Assembly (NCBI GenBank): GCA_015680685.1
Contig: MNCI01002337.1
Span: 344,061-408,060 of the forward strand
From: Gnetum montanum
Taxonomy: Eukaryota > Streptophyta > Gnetopsida > Gnetales > Gnetaceae
DNA length: 64,000 nt
Direction: 5' to 3'
This document shows, in pieces, positions 1 through 10,006 of the stretch (its first letter is position 1; the number at the start of each line of letters is the position of its first letter). The position numbers and the translations under genes are program-made. The notes beneath the pieces were generated by a model. That model searched no databases. It had not been told where the DNA came from and saw nothing but the letters and a program-made list of their open reading frames with translations.

Positions 1-23
1 TGAGTACTATTCTGGAACAGGGA

Positions 24-332
24 TTATATCGTATGGGGAAGGGATGAACTCACGTCCCCCCTGTAGAAGAGTTCATACTGCCTCTTTCCCTCCATTTCGG
101 CTCGATCTACTGCCAGACCAGCTTGTATCTTCACACATATGAAATTATACTGGTCCTGGGTTATAATGTTAGAGGTTGGGTTTCTCCCTTGCAACCTTAG
201 GGACCGGCGGCGCCCCACTGTGGGTTGTGCCGCGGGCTGTTGGACGGCCATGGTGCCTACAACGTTGGTGACTTGAGCAGTTGCAGTGGTGGCGTTTACG
301 GGGATCATGATGACCTGTTGAGGGTATGACAT
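24..332 (-). pseudogene. E0 gag, N-terminal part (Tat-like Ty3/gypsy)
   Basis: Reads leftward from an ATG at 332. The N-terminus is followed by a basic patch (RRRSLRLQGR) and then ITQDQYNFI. The same order appears in E1 gag around 17500-17750, so the two are homologous family members. Relative to E1, a run of G near 54-60 is one base shorter, which shifts the frame after FYRG. The rest of E0 gag-pol lies to the left, outside the window. Gag would form the particle shell in the cytoplasm. The family assignment rests on similarity to E1, whose polymerase is visible. Confidence 0.75.
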
Positions 333-993
333 GGTGTAGAGGTGTGAAATTAGTGTACTTAGTACATCGTAAACTTAGGTGGTAACGTGCAGCGTATATG
401 CTTTAACGTCCAGCGTATAATGTTAGTGTAGATAGCGTATAGGGATGGAGCATATAGGGTCAGCGTAAACAAGTCTACAGCGTAAGGAGTGAAGCGTATA
501 TGCTGAGCAACATATACAACGTCAAGGTGTAGCGTAAAACAGGATTACAGCGTATAAAATGCAGTATAAACTGGAAAGCATCGTAGACAAATTCTAGAGT
601 GTAGGAAGAGCAACATATACGCTGAGCAGCATATACAGTGTCAATGTGCAGTGTAAATAGGCTTTACAGCGTACAGTTTGGTATAAATGAACAGTAGCGT
701 GAACTAATTTGCAGCATAAAGAGATTAGCGTAAGCAAAGTTTCTGGAAGTCAGTGTGTAGTGTAGAGAAAACCTACGATGTAAAAATGTGTAGTGTAAAC
801 TTTAGCAGTCTTGTGTATGGCGTAAGGAAAAATCTTCAGCGTGAAGCGTGTAGCGTATGTGTGGCAGCGTAGACACTAGGGTTTCTATGGACAGAGCCCA
901 CGTGGAGTTGGCAACGTAGATGCTGGAAGACTTGCAGCGTAAACGTTGATTAGCGTAGATGCTGGGGAGCGTGCAGGTAAGGTTTTAGATGGA
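333..993 (-). other. E0 untranslated leader, rich in GCGTA motifs
   Basis: This lies between the E0 primer-binding site and gag and has no credible coding frame. It is packed with short variants of agcgtaaac, cagcgtata and agcgtagac, many spaced 20 to 60 bases apart. The same motif family fills the E1 leader (17751-18253) and the E0/E1 LTRs. Confidence 0.6.
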
Positions 994-1012
994 GGCCCTC
1001 CTTCTAGCACCA
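994..1012 (-). other. E0 primer-binding site
   Basis: On the minus strand it reads TGGTGCTAGAAGGAGGGCC, five bases inside the LTR border. E2 has the same sequence and E1 differs by one base (TGGCGC). The primer tRNA is not identified from sequence alone. Confidence 0.8.
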
Positions 1013-1017
1013 ATTTC

Positions 1018-1920
1018 TATACTGTCTGAAATAGTCGGTCTTCGGCTGGAAGGAAACAGAGGCCGCGAGATCACAGGACGTGCATAGAAGACCCTGCCTT
1101 CACCTGAGAGCGAGCTGGAATGAACAAAGGTAGAGTACCTTGGGTGGTCGGCATGCGGATCAGACAAGGATTTCCCTGAACGTACACCGAAGTGCTATAT
1201 GCTGGGTTATATGTAAACGACGTAGCGGGCGTAAACAGAGAGTAAACAGTGTAGCCAATGCAAACAGAGCGTAAACATAAACAGGCGTAAACAGAATACG
1301 TATAACAATTAATGCAAGTTGTAAACGATTATGGGAATAAAATGTAATAATGGCATTACAGAATGAAAGTACAATGCATCGGTCAAACGTAGTTGTGAGT
1401 GGAACACAAGGCGGACGAAAGCCCCAGTGGATGCAGGGATGATTACGGCTGGTTCGCACTATAAGCACAACGTAAAGGCTGTATGCTCAGCGTACAAGGT
1501 TGTCCAGCGTAAGAGGTTTTGTGCTTTGGTTCTCAGCGTCTCTGTTCTCTGGTGTGCTCTAGGAATTTGCCAACCATCTGGATTTCGTCAAAAATTGGAT
1601 TTTTATACAGGGTTTTGACGGTGGACTCGGGTTGGGAGACACGTGGCGCATTGACCGGGTGCAAGTGCGTAAAATTTACAACTGTACAATATGTTACGTT
1701 TTTCCGGGCGTATACGTTGTCTGGAGCGCGCGTAGATTGTGGGCATATACGCTGGAGGTGCTGGGTGTATGCGAACTTGGGCGTAGATGTCGTGGATGCG
1801 GGCGTATACGCCGGCGGATGCTGGGCGTATACGCTGAAGGTTGCTACCTTGTGCCAAATCTCACTCTATAGTGCTGTTTTCATGCCGTCTTTGGAGGTTT
1901 CATGCTAGGCGTATGTATCT
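1018..1920 (-). repeat. E0 5' LTR, left part (split by E1)
   Basis: It matches the terminal segments of both E1 LTRs, including the stretch with ctgaaat.gtcggtct and the later accttgggtggtc. The border TG has become TA at 1018-1019. A TATA box (TATAAAAA on the minus strand) lies at 1600-1607. The LTR stops at 1920, where E1 begins, and resumes after E1 at 19423. The joined length is about 1.15 kb, similar to the E1 LTRs. GCGTATACGC palindromes occur at 1802-1811 and 1825-1834. Confidence 0.85.
1916..1920. repeat. E1 target-site duplication, left copy
   Basis: tatct directly precedes the E1 border. The right copy at 19418-19422 is tatcc, a four of five match. The continuity of the E0 LTR across E1 supports these borders. 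Confidence 0.75.
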
Positions 1921-3108
1921 TGTACTGCCTGAAATCGTCGGTCTCCGGCTGGAAGGAAAAAAACAAAGGCCGCGGGATCGCAGGACGCATACAGAAGACC
2001 CTGCCTATGCCTGAGGGCGTGCTGGAATGCAGCGGAGGCAGAGTACCTTGGGTGGTCCGCACGTGGATCAGACAAAGATTTCCCCGCGCGTACGTAAATG
2101 CTAATACGCTGGGTTATGCGTAAACAGCGTGTAGGCGTAAACAAAACAAAAACAGCGTAAAGCGTAGACGAATGCAAACAGAGCGTAAACGTAAACAGGC
2201 GTAAATGGTGCGTGGGCCAAATTGACGTAAAAATGTAAAAGAACTGATGCAGTAAGCGTAAACAATAGTATTGCAGAGTCAAAGTACAGTGCACCGGTCT
2301 AACGCAGTTGTGTGGGAACACAAGGCGGACGAAAAGCCCATGCGTATACAGGGATGACTTTCGTTCGCAAGGTAGGCGGAGCGTAGAACTTATCTGCAGC
2401 ATACAAGGCGTAAGGAAGTTTCAGCTCTTATGCACAGCGTAAATGTTCTCTTGTGTGCTCCGAGATTTTGCCAACCGACCCCGTAAAGATGGGAGATGGG
2501 GGTTTTTATACAGTTTTTTACGCTAAACTCAAGTTGGGCAACACGTGCCACGTTGACCGGGTGCACGATTCACAAATGTAGAATATTACAAGTGTTAGGC
2601 GTATACGCTGGGCATATACGCCGTGTGAGGCGGGCTTGTGAATTTGGGTGGAGATGCTGTATGCTGGCGTATACGCTGGGTGTATACATTGACGATGCTG
2701 GGCGTATACATTGACGATGTCCACTTGCTTCAATCCTTGCTCTTTACTATTGTCTTCATGCTGTCATTGGAGATCTAGTCATCGAGCGTGTGCATCTGAA
2801 GTGCCTAGGCGTATACGCTGGGGATTCGGCCGTGTACGCTGTAGTACCGGGCGTATACGCTGAACGTGTACGCTGTGAGGGCTAGGCGTATATGCTGGAC
2901 GTGTACGCTGTGAGGGCTAGGCGTATACGCTGAATGTATACGCTGAATGTATACGTTGATGATGCTGGGCATATACGCTGTCGATGTGAACTTGGGCGTA
3001 TACGCTGGCAAAATGTACTTAGCGAAAACCAAGTGTTGCGATCCTCCAGGTTGCACGGACCTGCTCGATGTCGGATAAGTACTAAGCTCCGAATTTTGTG
3101 GTGTTTCA
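1921..3108 (-). repeat. E1 3' LTR
   Basis: It begins tgtactgcc and ends gtgtttca on the plus strand, so it reads TGAAACAC...TACA on the element strand. The other copy is 18278-19417 (1140 bp against 1188 bp here). The difference lies mainly in the number of GCGTATACGC-type units at 2590-3010. A TATA box (TATAAAAA, minus strand) is at 2503-2510. Palindromes GCGTATACGC lie at 2599, 2667, 2809, 2851, 2921 and 2996. Confidence 0.9.
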
Positions 3109-3122
3109 TTGGCCCCTCTTTG
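3109..3122 (-). other. E1 polypurine tract
   Basis: It reads CAAAGAGGGGCCAA on the minus strand and abuts the 3' LTR. E2 has CAAAGAGGGGCTAG in the same place (48331-48344), which confirms the role in plus-strand priming. Confidence 0.8.
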
Positions 3123-4410
3123 TTGACGCTTGGAGGAATCGACCCGAGAAGCGTCGACAAAGAAGTACAAAACACCACAAGCAACTTGATGCAGACATTG
3201 TCCTTGGCCACCTGACTAGACGTCATCGCACCGTGTTCAGTAGTACATGGGATCGAGAAAGTGAAACTTGTAGCGAGTAGGAGGATGGAGATCGTGGGGA
3301 TGGGTGACTGCCCGAGGAATTGTGTAGACAGGAATGCTTGGGTATGCGGCATGCTGGTCCTCGTCAATAGCCAATGTGTTAGCAGACGCGGAGTTCAGGC
3401 ATGCAATGTGTCTACTTTGGCGAAACAGGACTCTTGGTGATTTTTCAAGAGAACCTGTTGGCGGGGCCAAAGCTACGGGAGGATGTGTTACATTCTTTGG
3501 GGAAACAGGGCCCGTGTTTAGTGTTCAGGGGGAACCGTCTGGCGGGGAGCCAAAGCTATGCAACTGGATGCTTCTTGACCATTTGGACTTGAGTACTTGA
3601 TTTTGAGACGACTGCCTTCCCACCTGGGGCTTACATGGGAAGTGTATGGGGTCTCGTTTTTTTTTTGCAGTAAATTTGTTTTGCTTTTGTACTCATGCAT
3701 AGGTGCTGTGCTGCGGGTTATAGCTACTTTAAAGCGGAACAGTGTTTTAAATGTGCAAGGTGTGTCAAGATGATGTCGGGATGAAGTGTGTTAGCGATTG
3801 GATAGGGAATTTTGTTGATGAATGGGGATGTACTAGGGAATGGTTTAATTTAGTCCTGCCAGGGGTGCTGTAAACAGTGTCTCATCTTGCTGCTCATGAC
3901 GAAGTGGACTCTTGTGCGACACTTTTGGGTGTCATCTTGCAAACACAACGCCAAGAAGACAAGAAGACCAGGAGTGAATAGACGAGCTTAGACTTACGTG
4001 GCAGCTGATGATGCAGAGGCGCTGCAGAACGGCAGGCACTATACGTAGATGACAGCAATACTGATAATGGCGATTGATGGCAAGTGATGCAGTGAAGCTG
4101 ACGGATGATCATGGCGGCGGATTGATGTGCCGAATGTGAATTTTGCCAGTTTATAGTCTTGGCAGACTGTCGTGGGTTAGTTTTATGTCATAACCCATTG
4201 GACATTGCCTGTTTAGCGTCGTGGCGGACGTTACATTGCCAGTTTCTAGTCTTAGCGGACTGTGAAGAGGCTAGCTAGTTTATAGTCTTAGCGGACCCTG
4301 ATGGTTGTCACAGTGGCAGTTTTATTATCATGCCGGACGGGTGCTAGTTTATCATCGTTGTGGAAACTGTGATATTAGTTTTAAGTCATAATCCAGGACT
4401 GTTCTGTGGT
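3123..4410 (-). other. E1 3' untranslated region
   Basis: There is no credible coding frame here. From about 4140 onward it contains irregular copies of a unit with the core agtttatagtcttagcggac, which grade into the regular array at 4411. Confidence 0.55.
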
Positions 4411-4632
4411 ATCAGTTTATCGTCATGATTCCAGGACAAGCTGTGGTATCAGTTTATAGTCGTAATTCCAGGACTTTCTGTGGTATCAGTTTATTGTCAT
4501 GATTCTAGGATGAGCTGTGGTATCAGTTTATAGTCGTAATTCCAAGACTTTATGTGGTATCAGTTTATCGTCATGATTCCAGGACGAGCTGTGGTATCAG
4601 TTTATAGTCGTAATTCCAGGACTTTCACGTAC
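4411..4632. repeat. 37-bp minisatellite with 74-bp dimeric order (E1 3' UTR)
   Basis: Units start with atcagtttat at 4411, 4448, 4485, 4522, 4559 and 4596, exactly 37 bp apart. They alternate between a type with cgtcatgattccagg and a type with agtcgtaattccagg, giving a 74-bp higher-order period. Tandem repeats in the 3' UTR are known for Tat-lineage elements. Confidence 0.9.
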
Positions 4633-4644
4633 CTGAGTTTGTGT

Positions 4645-5766
4645 TCAGACATAGAAGGGTTTTAGGTACAAATGATTTATCGGATTAACAAGTTCATTCC
4701 CTTCCATGTCAGCCAGCTTGAATGCGCCATTATCAAATGCCTTGATGACCATGTAAGGCCCTTCCCAGTTGGCTAAGAATTTGTTCGAGTGTTCCCGAAC
4801 AGCTTTGAGTACGAGGTCGCCTTCGTGGATTGGGTGTTTGTTAATGTCATGCCAATGCCGCTGTCGTTGTTGCTTTTGGTACTAGTCGATCTGATCGAGT
4901 GCACGTGCACGTTCTTCTTCTACCGAGTCGAGGTCAATGAGCCTTAGCTCGTTGTTTTGCCCATCATCGAGGAGTCCGGAGAGTGTGATCCTTAGCGATG
5001 GTACCTGTAATTCCAAAGGTAAAACAGCTTCTGAACCATAAACGAGACTGTACGGAGTTTTACCCGTTGACGTCCGGTGTGTAGTGCGATATGCCCATAG
5101 TGCGTATTTTAATTGCTCGTGCCATTTCTTTTTGCTTTGGGTTAGCATTTTCTTAAGTATTGTTATGATTATCTTGTTTGTTGCTTCTACTTGCCCATTG
5201 CTTTGAGGATAGTAAGGGGAAGAAAACGAATGCTTAATCCCAAGACTGTCGCAAAAGGTCTTTGTTTCGGCACTACTAAATTATGGCCCGTTGTTGGTGA
5301 TGATTGTCATGGGAATGCCAAAACAGGTTACAATGTTTTCTAGGATAAAGTTGCACACGTGTTTAGAAGTCGTCTTTCGAAGGGGAGCTACTTCTACCCA
5401 CTTCATAAAGTATTTTGTCGCGGTTATGATGAAACTATGCCCTGCGGAAGACGAGGGTGTTATTGGGCCAATGAGGTCCAATCCCCACTTCTGAAAAGGC
5501 CATGTTATCTATGCTATGTGCAACTCGGTTGGTGGTACATGTATTAAGTTACTATGTTGCTGACAAATGTTACATGTTTTGACTTTGGAGGAGCAGTCGT
5601 ATTCCATGTGGGGCCAATAGTAGCCTAAGCACCTTATTTTTGTGGCCATGGCTTTTGGTGCTATGTGTCCTCCACATAGTCCCTCATGTACCTGATCAGC
5701 AATGGTTTGAGCATCGGTACTACTCACGCATGCTAGCAATATACCTTCGTAGGATTTACGACACAA
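4645..5766 (-). pseudogene. E1 integrase
   Basis: It follows RNase H on the minus strand. The zinc-binding part shows H-x6-H (HEGLCGGH) and C-x2-C (CNICQQ) at about 5580-5690. The catalytic core begins with MDLIGPI near 5481. The second catalytic aspartate is changed: the usual DNGP reads NNGP at 5284-5295, and a TAA follows at 5281-5283 where E2 has Q. The third residue is kept in a V-E-A-T-N context. The C-terminal part (GDLVLKAVRE, then GAFKLADMEG) ends at a TGA at 4645-4647. It would join cDNA to chromosomal DNA in the nucleus. D-to-N and Q-to-stop both fit C-to-T decay. Confidence 0.85.
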
Positions 5767-5787
5767 TGTGTCTCCTACTCGGCTGTA

Positions 5788-7677
5788 CTACCTAGAATGT
5801 TTTCGCACAGCATCCTTTTGCGCATTTGTTAGATGTCGTGGTGCTTTTCCGTGTAGAAGATACTCTTTTATATCATCGTACCATTCTATCGCGTGTGTTG
5901 TACTAACAGATGCAATCGGCAACGTGTCGGAGGTTATTGGTTCATCGTAGTTAGTTACGAAGCTCGGCAAGGCATGGAACATGTCTGGCAACATATTTAA
6001 CGCTAGTGTGGCCAACGCGTCTGCTATGGTATTATCGTTTCGGGAGACATGTTGCACATCAACGTTTTTGAATCGTTTCATTAAATGTTTCGCCAAGTCA
6101 CAGTATGGTTGCAAATGTTGAGCTTTACACGTGTAGACATCCGTGACTTGGTTTACAACCAATTGTGAATCCCCTCTAACCACCAGGCACGTGATGTCTA
6201 AAGCCAGTGCTACTGTGAGACCTCTAAGGAGACCCTCATACTCTGCCACGTTGTTAGTACAGTGAAAGTTGAAATGATAAGCAAAGGGTCGGATCTCCCC
6301 GGAGGGATAGGTGATTACAACGGCTGCACTTCCTCCTCGAGAGGTGGATGCTCCATCAAAGTTTAAAATAGCATCGTAGTTGTCAGGCACTATGTCTATC
6401 GTGTTTATACTTTCATTGGGGAATTCAGGCTCTATGATTGCTTGGTCATGCGTTGGTGATGCGGCCATTTGATTCGTTATGGCTTGACCTTTGACTGATG
6501 ATTGCGCTACGTAGTACAGGTCAAACTCGGCTATCATGGCTTTCCATCGGGCTATTCGACTCGTTTCGTAGATGTTTCCTATTATGGCTCTTAGTACATT
6601 GTCCTTACAGATTATATAAACTTGATTACGGAAGAGGTAATGTCGCCATTTTCTTAGAGAAAAGACTAGAGCTAAGCATGACCTCTCCACGTCGTTGTAC
6701 TTCTTTTCATGGGCAACTAAGGCATGGCTCAAATAGTATACAGGGGCTTCGGTTTCGTCGTCTTGTTTTTGGCAAAGCATAGACGCGATCGACGATTCCG
6801 AAGTGGCAAGGTAGATGTAGAATGGTTTATTATTTTGAGGCAGATAAACTGTAGGCAATCGCGCGAGTGCTGTTTTGATGTTTTCAAAGGCTTCCTGGCA
6901 CTGCGGGGTCCATTCAAAATGGACGTTTTTATGCAACAGGTGGTTCATAGGTTTTAATTTATCTGTCAATTTTTCTACGAAGCTCCTGATGAACTGTAAC
7001 CGACCTTGTAGACCGCGAAGTTCGGTGAGATTGCTGGGTGGTTTCAGGTTTGTTATGGCTTTTACCTTATCAGGGTCTACTCGTATGCCTGCTTCAGAGG
7101 CTATGAATTTGATCATCTTGCCCGTTTTGACGCCGAAAACACATTTTTTTGGATTAAGTCTTAGCTCATATTTTAAACAACGTTTTAAGACTAGGTCAAG
7201 GTCTTGTACATGTTGTTCGATTGTCTTTGACTTAACCACTATGTCATCCACGTAATCATTGAGCGACCGTAACATATAATCACTAAAGATAAATGTCATG
7301 GCACTTTGATACGTGGCCCCAGCATTTTTGAGACCGAATGGCATCATAGTGTAGCAAAAAGTTCCCCATGGTGTCATGAAGGTAGTCCGAAGTTGGTGTT
7401 CAGGGTTGATGCGTATTTGGTTATATCCCGAAAAGCCATCCATAAAAGACAATAAGGCATGTCTGGCAATCGAATCAACAAGTTGATCGATGCTAGGCAG
7501 GGGAAAGTCATCTTTTATGGTTGCTACGTTTAAGTCACGGAAGTCGATGCATAAGCGAATGCTTCCATTTTTCTTAGGGACGATGACCATGTTTGACACC
7601 CACTCGGCATAATCAACAGCTCGAATGAAACCAGCTTGATAAAGTTTAGTGATCTCATTGCGAACTACCAACGCCAC
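5788..7677 (-). CDS. E1 reverse transcriptase with dual RNase H
   Basis: This open stretch of 629 codons is the best preserved coding segment of the window. RT motifs appear in order: VPKKNGSIRLCIDFRDLN, then FPLPSID, FMDGFSGYNQI, TPWGTFCYTMMPFGLKNAG and the catalytic YVDD (about residue 142). A gypsy-type RNase H follows (FYIYLATSESS, then YYLSHAL and KKYNDVE). A second RNase H comes next, with acidic residues in NFDGAS, VAEYEGLLRG, RGDSQLV and the NDNTIADALA end. Two RNase H domains in series are diagnostic of the Tat lineage. The frame is separated from its upstream portion by an indel in an A-rich run near 7700. It copies element RNA into DNA. Confidence 0.92.
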   Translation of the reverse strand: MALVVRNEITKLYQAGFIRAVDYAEWVSNMVIVPKKNGSIRLCIDFRDLNVATIKDDFPLPSIDQLVDSIARHALLSFMDGFSGYNQIRINPEHQLRTTFMTPWGTFCYTMMPFGLKNAGATYQSAMTFIFSDYMLRSLNDYVDDIVVKSKTIEQHVQDLDLVLKRCLKYELRLNPKKCVFGVKTGKMIKFIASEAGIRVDPDKVKAITNLKPPSNLTELRGLQGRLQFIRSFVEKLTDKLKPMNHLLHKNVHFEWTPQCQEAFENIKTALARLPTVYLPQNNKPFYIYLATSESSIASMLCQKQDDETEAPVYYLSHALVAHEKKYNDVERSCLALVFSLRKWRHYLFRNQVYIICKDNVLRAIIGNIYETSRIARWKAMIAEFDLYYVAQSSVKGQAITNQMAASPTHDQAIIEPEFPNESINTIDIVPDNYDAILNFDGASTSRGGSAAVVITYPSGEIRPFAYHFNFHCTNNVAEYEGLLRGLTVALALDITCLVVRGDSQLVVNQVTDVYTCKAQHLQPYCDLAKHLMKRFKNVDVQHVSRNDNTIADALATLALNMLPDMFHALPSFVTNYDEPITSDTLPIASVSTTHAIEWYDDIKEYLLHGKAPRHLTNAQKDAVRKHSR

Positions 7678-7692
7678 CTCGGGTCTAACTTT

Positions 7693-8125
7693 TCATGCTT
7701 TTTTTTTTATCGGTCTTAGTTTTGGTTCAAGAATGATGTTGTGTTGGATAATCCTAGGATCCAGCCTGGGCATGTCCGTATAAGACCAAGCGAATGCTTT
7801 CATGTTTTCCCTAAGCACATTCTGAATGTCTTGAGCCATGCATGGTTGTAATAGCGTGCTTAATTTTAATATTTTAACTTCCCCATCAGGCATAGCAATG
7901 GGGGTTTCAGCTAACGGGTCTTCAGTGATGTTTTCAGCTTCTATGTCAAGAAACTTTGTCATGCTTGGTAATTGTCTGTTATTTGCTGTGTTGAGGCTAT
8001 GACCGCATCGTCCGTCAATGGACTTAAGTTGATGAAGCTTATGTCAATGTCCTGTGTAATGGTGCTGTGTGGCCCGTCAATGGTTAACGGTGTGGTTAAC
8101 TGCGGGTAGTCCATTGAGCTTGTCC
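7693..8125 (-). pseudogene. E1 pol segment between the putative splice site and RT
   Basis: From the acceptor at 8126-8127 the frame reads MDYPQLTTPL and then a DGPHS motif. One indel before 7962 leads into MTKFLDIEAENITEDP and the stretch EVKILKLSTLL. E2 has the same string of features at 44620-44980 (GPHGKL, then EVKTLKLSSLL). The region is the start of the RT-containing exon. It has no known catalytic motif and probably forms a spacer upstream of RT. Confidence 0.7.
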
Positions 8126-8127
8126 CT
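8126..8127 (-). promoter_or_regulatory. E1 putative 3' splice site of the PR-RT intron
   Basis: The element strand reads cggtttgttgacag^GGACAAG directly before coding similarity starts. E2 has ttcttattgtgacag^GTTGAAC at the matching position. Ogre elements are known to splice an intron between protease and RT. The donor was not identified. Confidence 0.6.
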
Positions 8128-8219
8128 GTCAACAAACCGAGAGTTGCGTGAGCAAGAAGGGATCGTTCCGTGTCTTTCGGAAATTTAAAGTGTGTATACG
8201 TATATCATGGTGGATTATC

Positions 8220-8370
8220 ATCACACCTGGATGCATGGCAGTTTAAGGCCTTACCGAGGCATTAGTGGGTGAGGAGATGGCAGTTTAAGGTCGTACCGGG
8301 CCACGAACGGATGGGGAGAATGGCAATTTAAGGCCATACCAGACCACTGGTTGTAATTTAAGCGAACGTG
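8220..8370. repeat. Minisatellite array between RT exon and antisense gene (E1)
   Basis: Three units of about 55 bp share a core ggcagtttaaggccttaccg. This is a relative of the arrays at 4411 and 13380 and of E2's 44081-44470 array (reverse complement core ccttaaactag). Confidence 0.7.
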
Positions 8371-8537
8371 TAAAATGGGGTCCATGGAGGAACTAGGACG
8401 TAATACTTTGTCTCAAATTGAATTTTAATTAATTTTTTTTTGGGTTAGATTTCGGCAAAAAAGAGGGAAAAAAGGCAAAACGGCAAAAACGGAGCGATGG
8501 CGGCGTAAGCGGCAGCGGCATCAGCGTTAGCGTGCGT

Positions 8538-8547
8538 TATATAAAGG
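8538..8547 (+). promoter_or_regulatory. TATA box of the E1 antisense gene
   Basis: TATATAAAGG lies 192 bases before the start codon at 8739. The surrounding 8460-8720 is GC-rich with gcgtagacgcc motifs. The E2 counterpart has TATAAATA at 43871-43878. Transcription was not tested. Confidence 0.6.
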
Positions 8548-8869
8548 ATGAGGGGTCCATTTGTTCTATTTTCAATAGTGACAGCGTAAGGTGCGACCTG
8601 TGTGAGCGTAAGCGTGAACTTCCCAAGCGTAGACGCCAAGAGACCCGAGCGTAGACGCCAGACTAAACCCAGCGTAGACGCCAAACCTGAAGACAGTCGC
8701 TCAGCGTGCACTTAGACAGTCAACGTAAACACTTTGCAATGGGCAAGGGCAAGGAAGTGGAAGGCCAGGGGAGGAAGGGTTCTGACCTAACCTTCGCTGA
8801 AGAGACGGAAGCGATGTTGCAGGGCTTGCCTAGGCCGAAGATGTCGGAGTGGCCCGTGACGCCCCATGG

Positions 8870-9556
8870 GTAAGCCTTGATCTCTGTCTCTGTTATTGTT
8901 TGCGTTTCTTGGCGTAGATGATCGAGCGTAGAGGGTTTGAGGGTTTCTTTGGCATGCATGCCAGCGTCACTACATGGCGTAGACTGTCATCCGTTTTATT
9001 GGCCTGTTATTCGACGTATTTTCTTGGCGTAAATCGTGTTTTGCGACGACGTATGTGCCGAGGGTTTGTTCAGCGTATACATTGTACGCGTCTGGCTCTG
9101 GCATGCTAATTACTTTTTGGCGTAGTCTGTTGATGCTGATGGCGGGTTCAGGCATATATGCTGAGGGTTTCTCCAGCGTATACGCTGTGCGTGGGGGGTT
9201 CGGGCGTCAGCGTAGACGCTGAGTTTTGTAGCGTATACGCTGGGTTTAAGTTGCACTTTTGTCGTGTTCAGTTCGCACGGCGTATACGCTGAGTTCAGCG
9301 TATACGCTACGTTCGAATCATGTTGTTCTGTTCGGCGTACACGCTTCGTACAACGTATATGCTGGAGCATGCGTCACGGGCGTATACGCTCTGAGTATAG
9401 CATATACGTTGGGCGTAAGTTGTGTTTTTCGAAGTGGTTTGGCAGGCGTATACGCTGTGTACAGCATATACGCTGGGCGTGAACAGTTAGTTTATTATTT
9501 TTTTTTGATTTTTTTTGCTGTGGTGTAAACTTTCATTTCATTGCAATTAGTTGCAG
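8870..9556 (+). other. Intron 1 of the E1 antisense gene, packed with GCGTATACGC palindromes
   Basis: The donor is CATGG^GTAAGC and the acceptor is ttagttgcag^GGAC. The intron carries the LTR palindrome at 9176, 9231, 9280, 9298, 9380 and 9446, plus degenerate versions. The later introns lack it. Confidence 0.7.
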
Positions 9557-10006
9557 GGACAGCAAACGTTTCCTCATAGTGGTTGAGCTCGTCGGGGTTT
9601 TAACGTGGGTTGGACCAGTTCAGGATGGCGATCCTCCCCCAGCTCTAACTGTGGATAATAAGGGAGTCTGGTTCAGGGAAGGCGCTGGCAAATTTCTGGC
9701 CTTCCTGTTAACCAACTTCGAGGTGGTTATGTGGTCATTTTTTGATGAGGTGACTGCGCACAGTGTAGTTGATGCATTATTGCCGGGAGCCGCAGAGGGC
9801 GTTGTGATCTTCATGGAAGACATTGACGAGGGCCCGTTTGTTGATGAAGATGGTAATGCTCGTGGGCCCAAGTCAACACATCCATTAGCGCGTGTGTGGG
9901 AGCTGTTGCCACTAGGGTTGGATTATATTAACAACACTTTGTTTATAGCTGCCCGCGCACACACCCTGTTTCAGAATCCTCCTGGCACAGTGTACAGAAT
10001 AACCAA
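9557..10006 (+). pseudogene. Exon 2: FCP1/NIF-like HAD domain lacking catalytic aspartates
   Basis: The order of features matches the FCP1 homology domain. A hydrophobic strand LIVVELVGVL stands where the family has an LDLNG-type motif I. It is followed by W-F-R-E-G, FLAFLLTNFEVVMWS (family: FEVVVWSS), VVDALLPG, a lysine before ARVWELLP, and NTLFIAARAHTLFQNPPGT, where the family has NTLLIDDSP...NPP.T. The motif I nucleophile is E (9585-9587) and the motif IV D-D is A-A (9948-9953), so phosphatase activity is not expected. The exon is open throughout. E2's exon 2 has the same length (450 nt) and the same losses. Homology was recognised by eye. The fallback reading is an unknown retroelement domain. 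Confidence 0.68.

Noticed and set aside
1160-1468. Open frames of 60-165 codons in the LTRs (1160-1468, 1905-2402, 2882-3367, 18211-18732, 19099-19596)
   Set aside because: They follow the repeated GCGTATACG units and encode repetitive peptides (AYTPS, VYAQ). They come from the motif array and are not conserved as protein.
4411-4632. CRISPR-like array (regular 37-bp spacing)
   Set aside because: Units are head-to-tail without unique spacers, in a plant retroelement 3' UTR. It is a minisatellite.
6498-7255. Plus-strand frames over the E1 RT (6498-6782, 6724-6957, 6875-7255)
   Set aside because: Shadows of the well-supported RT-RNase H frame on the minus strand.
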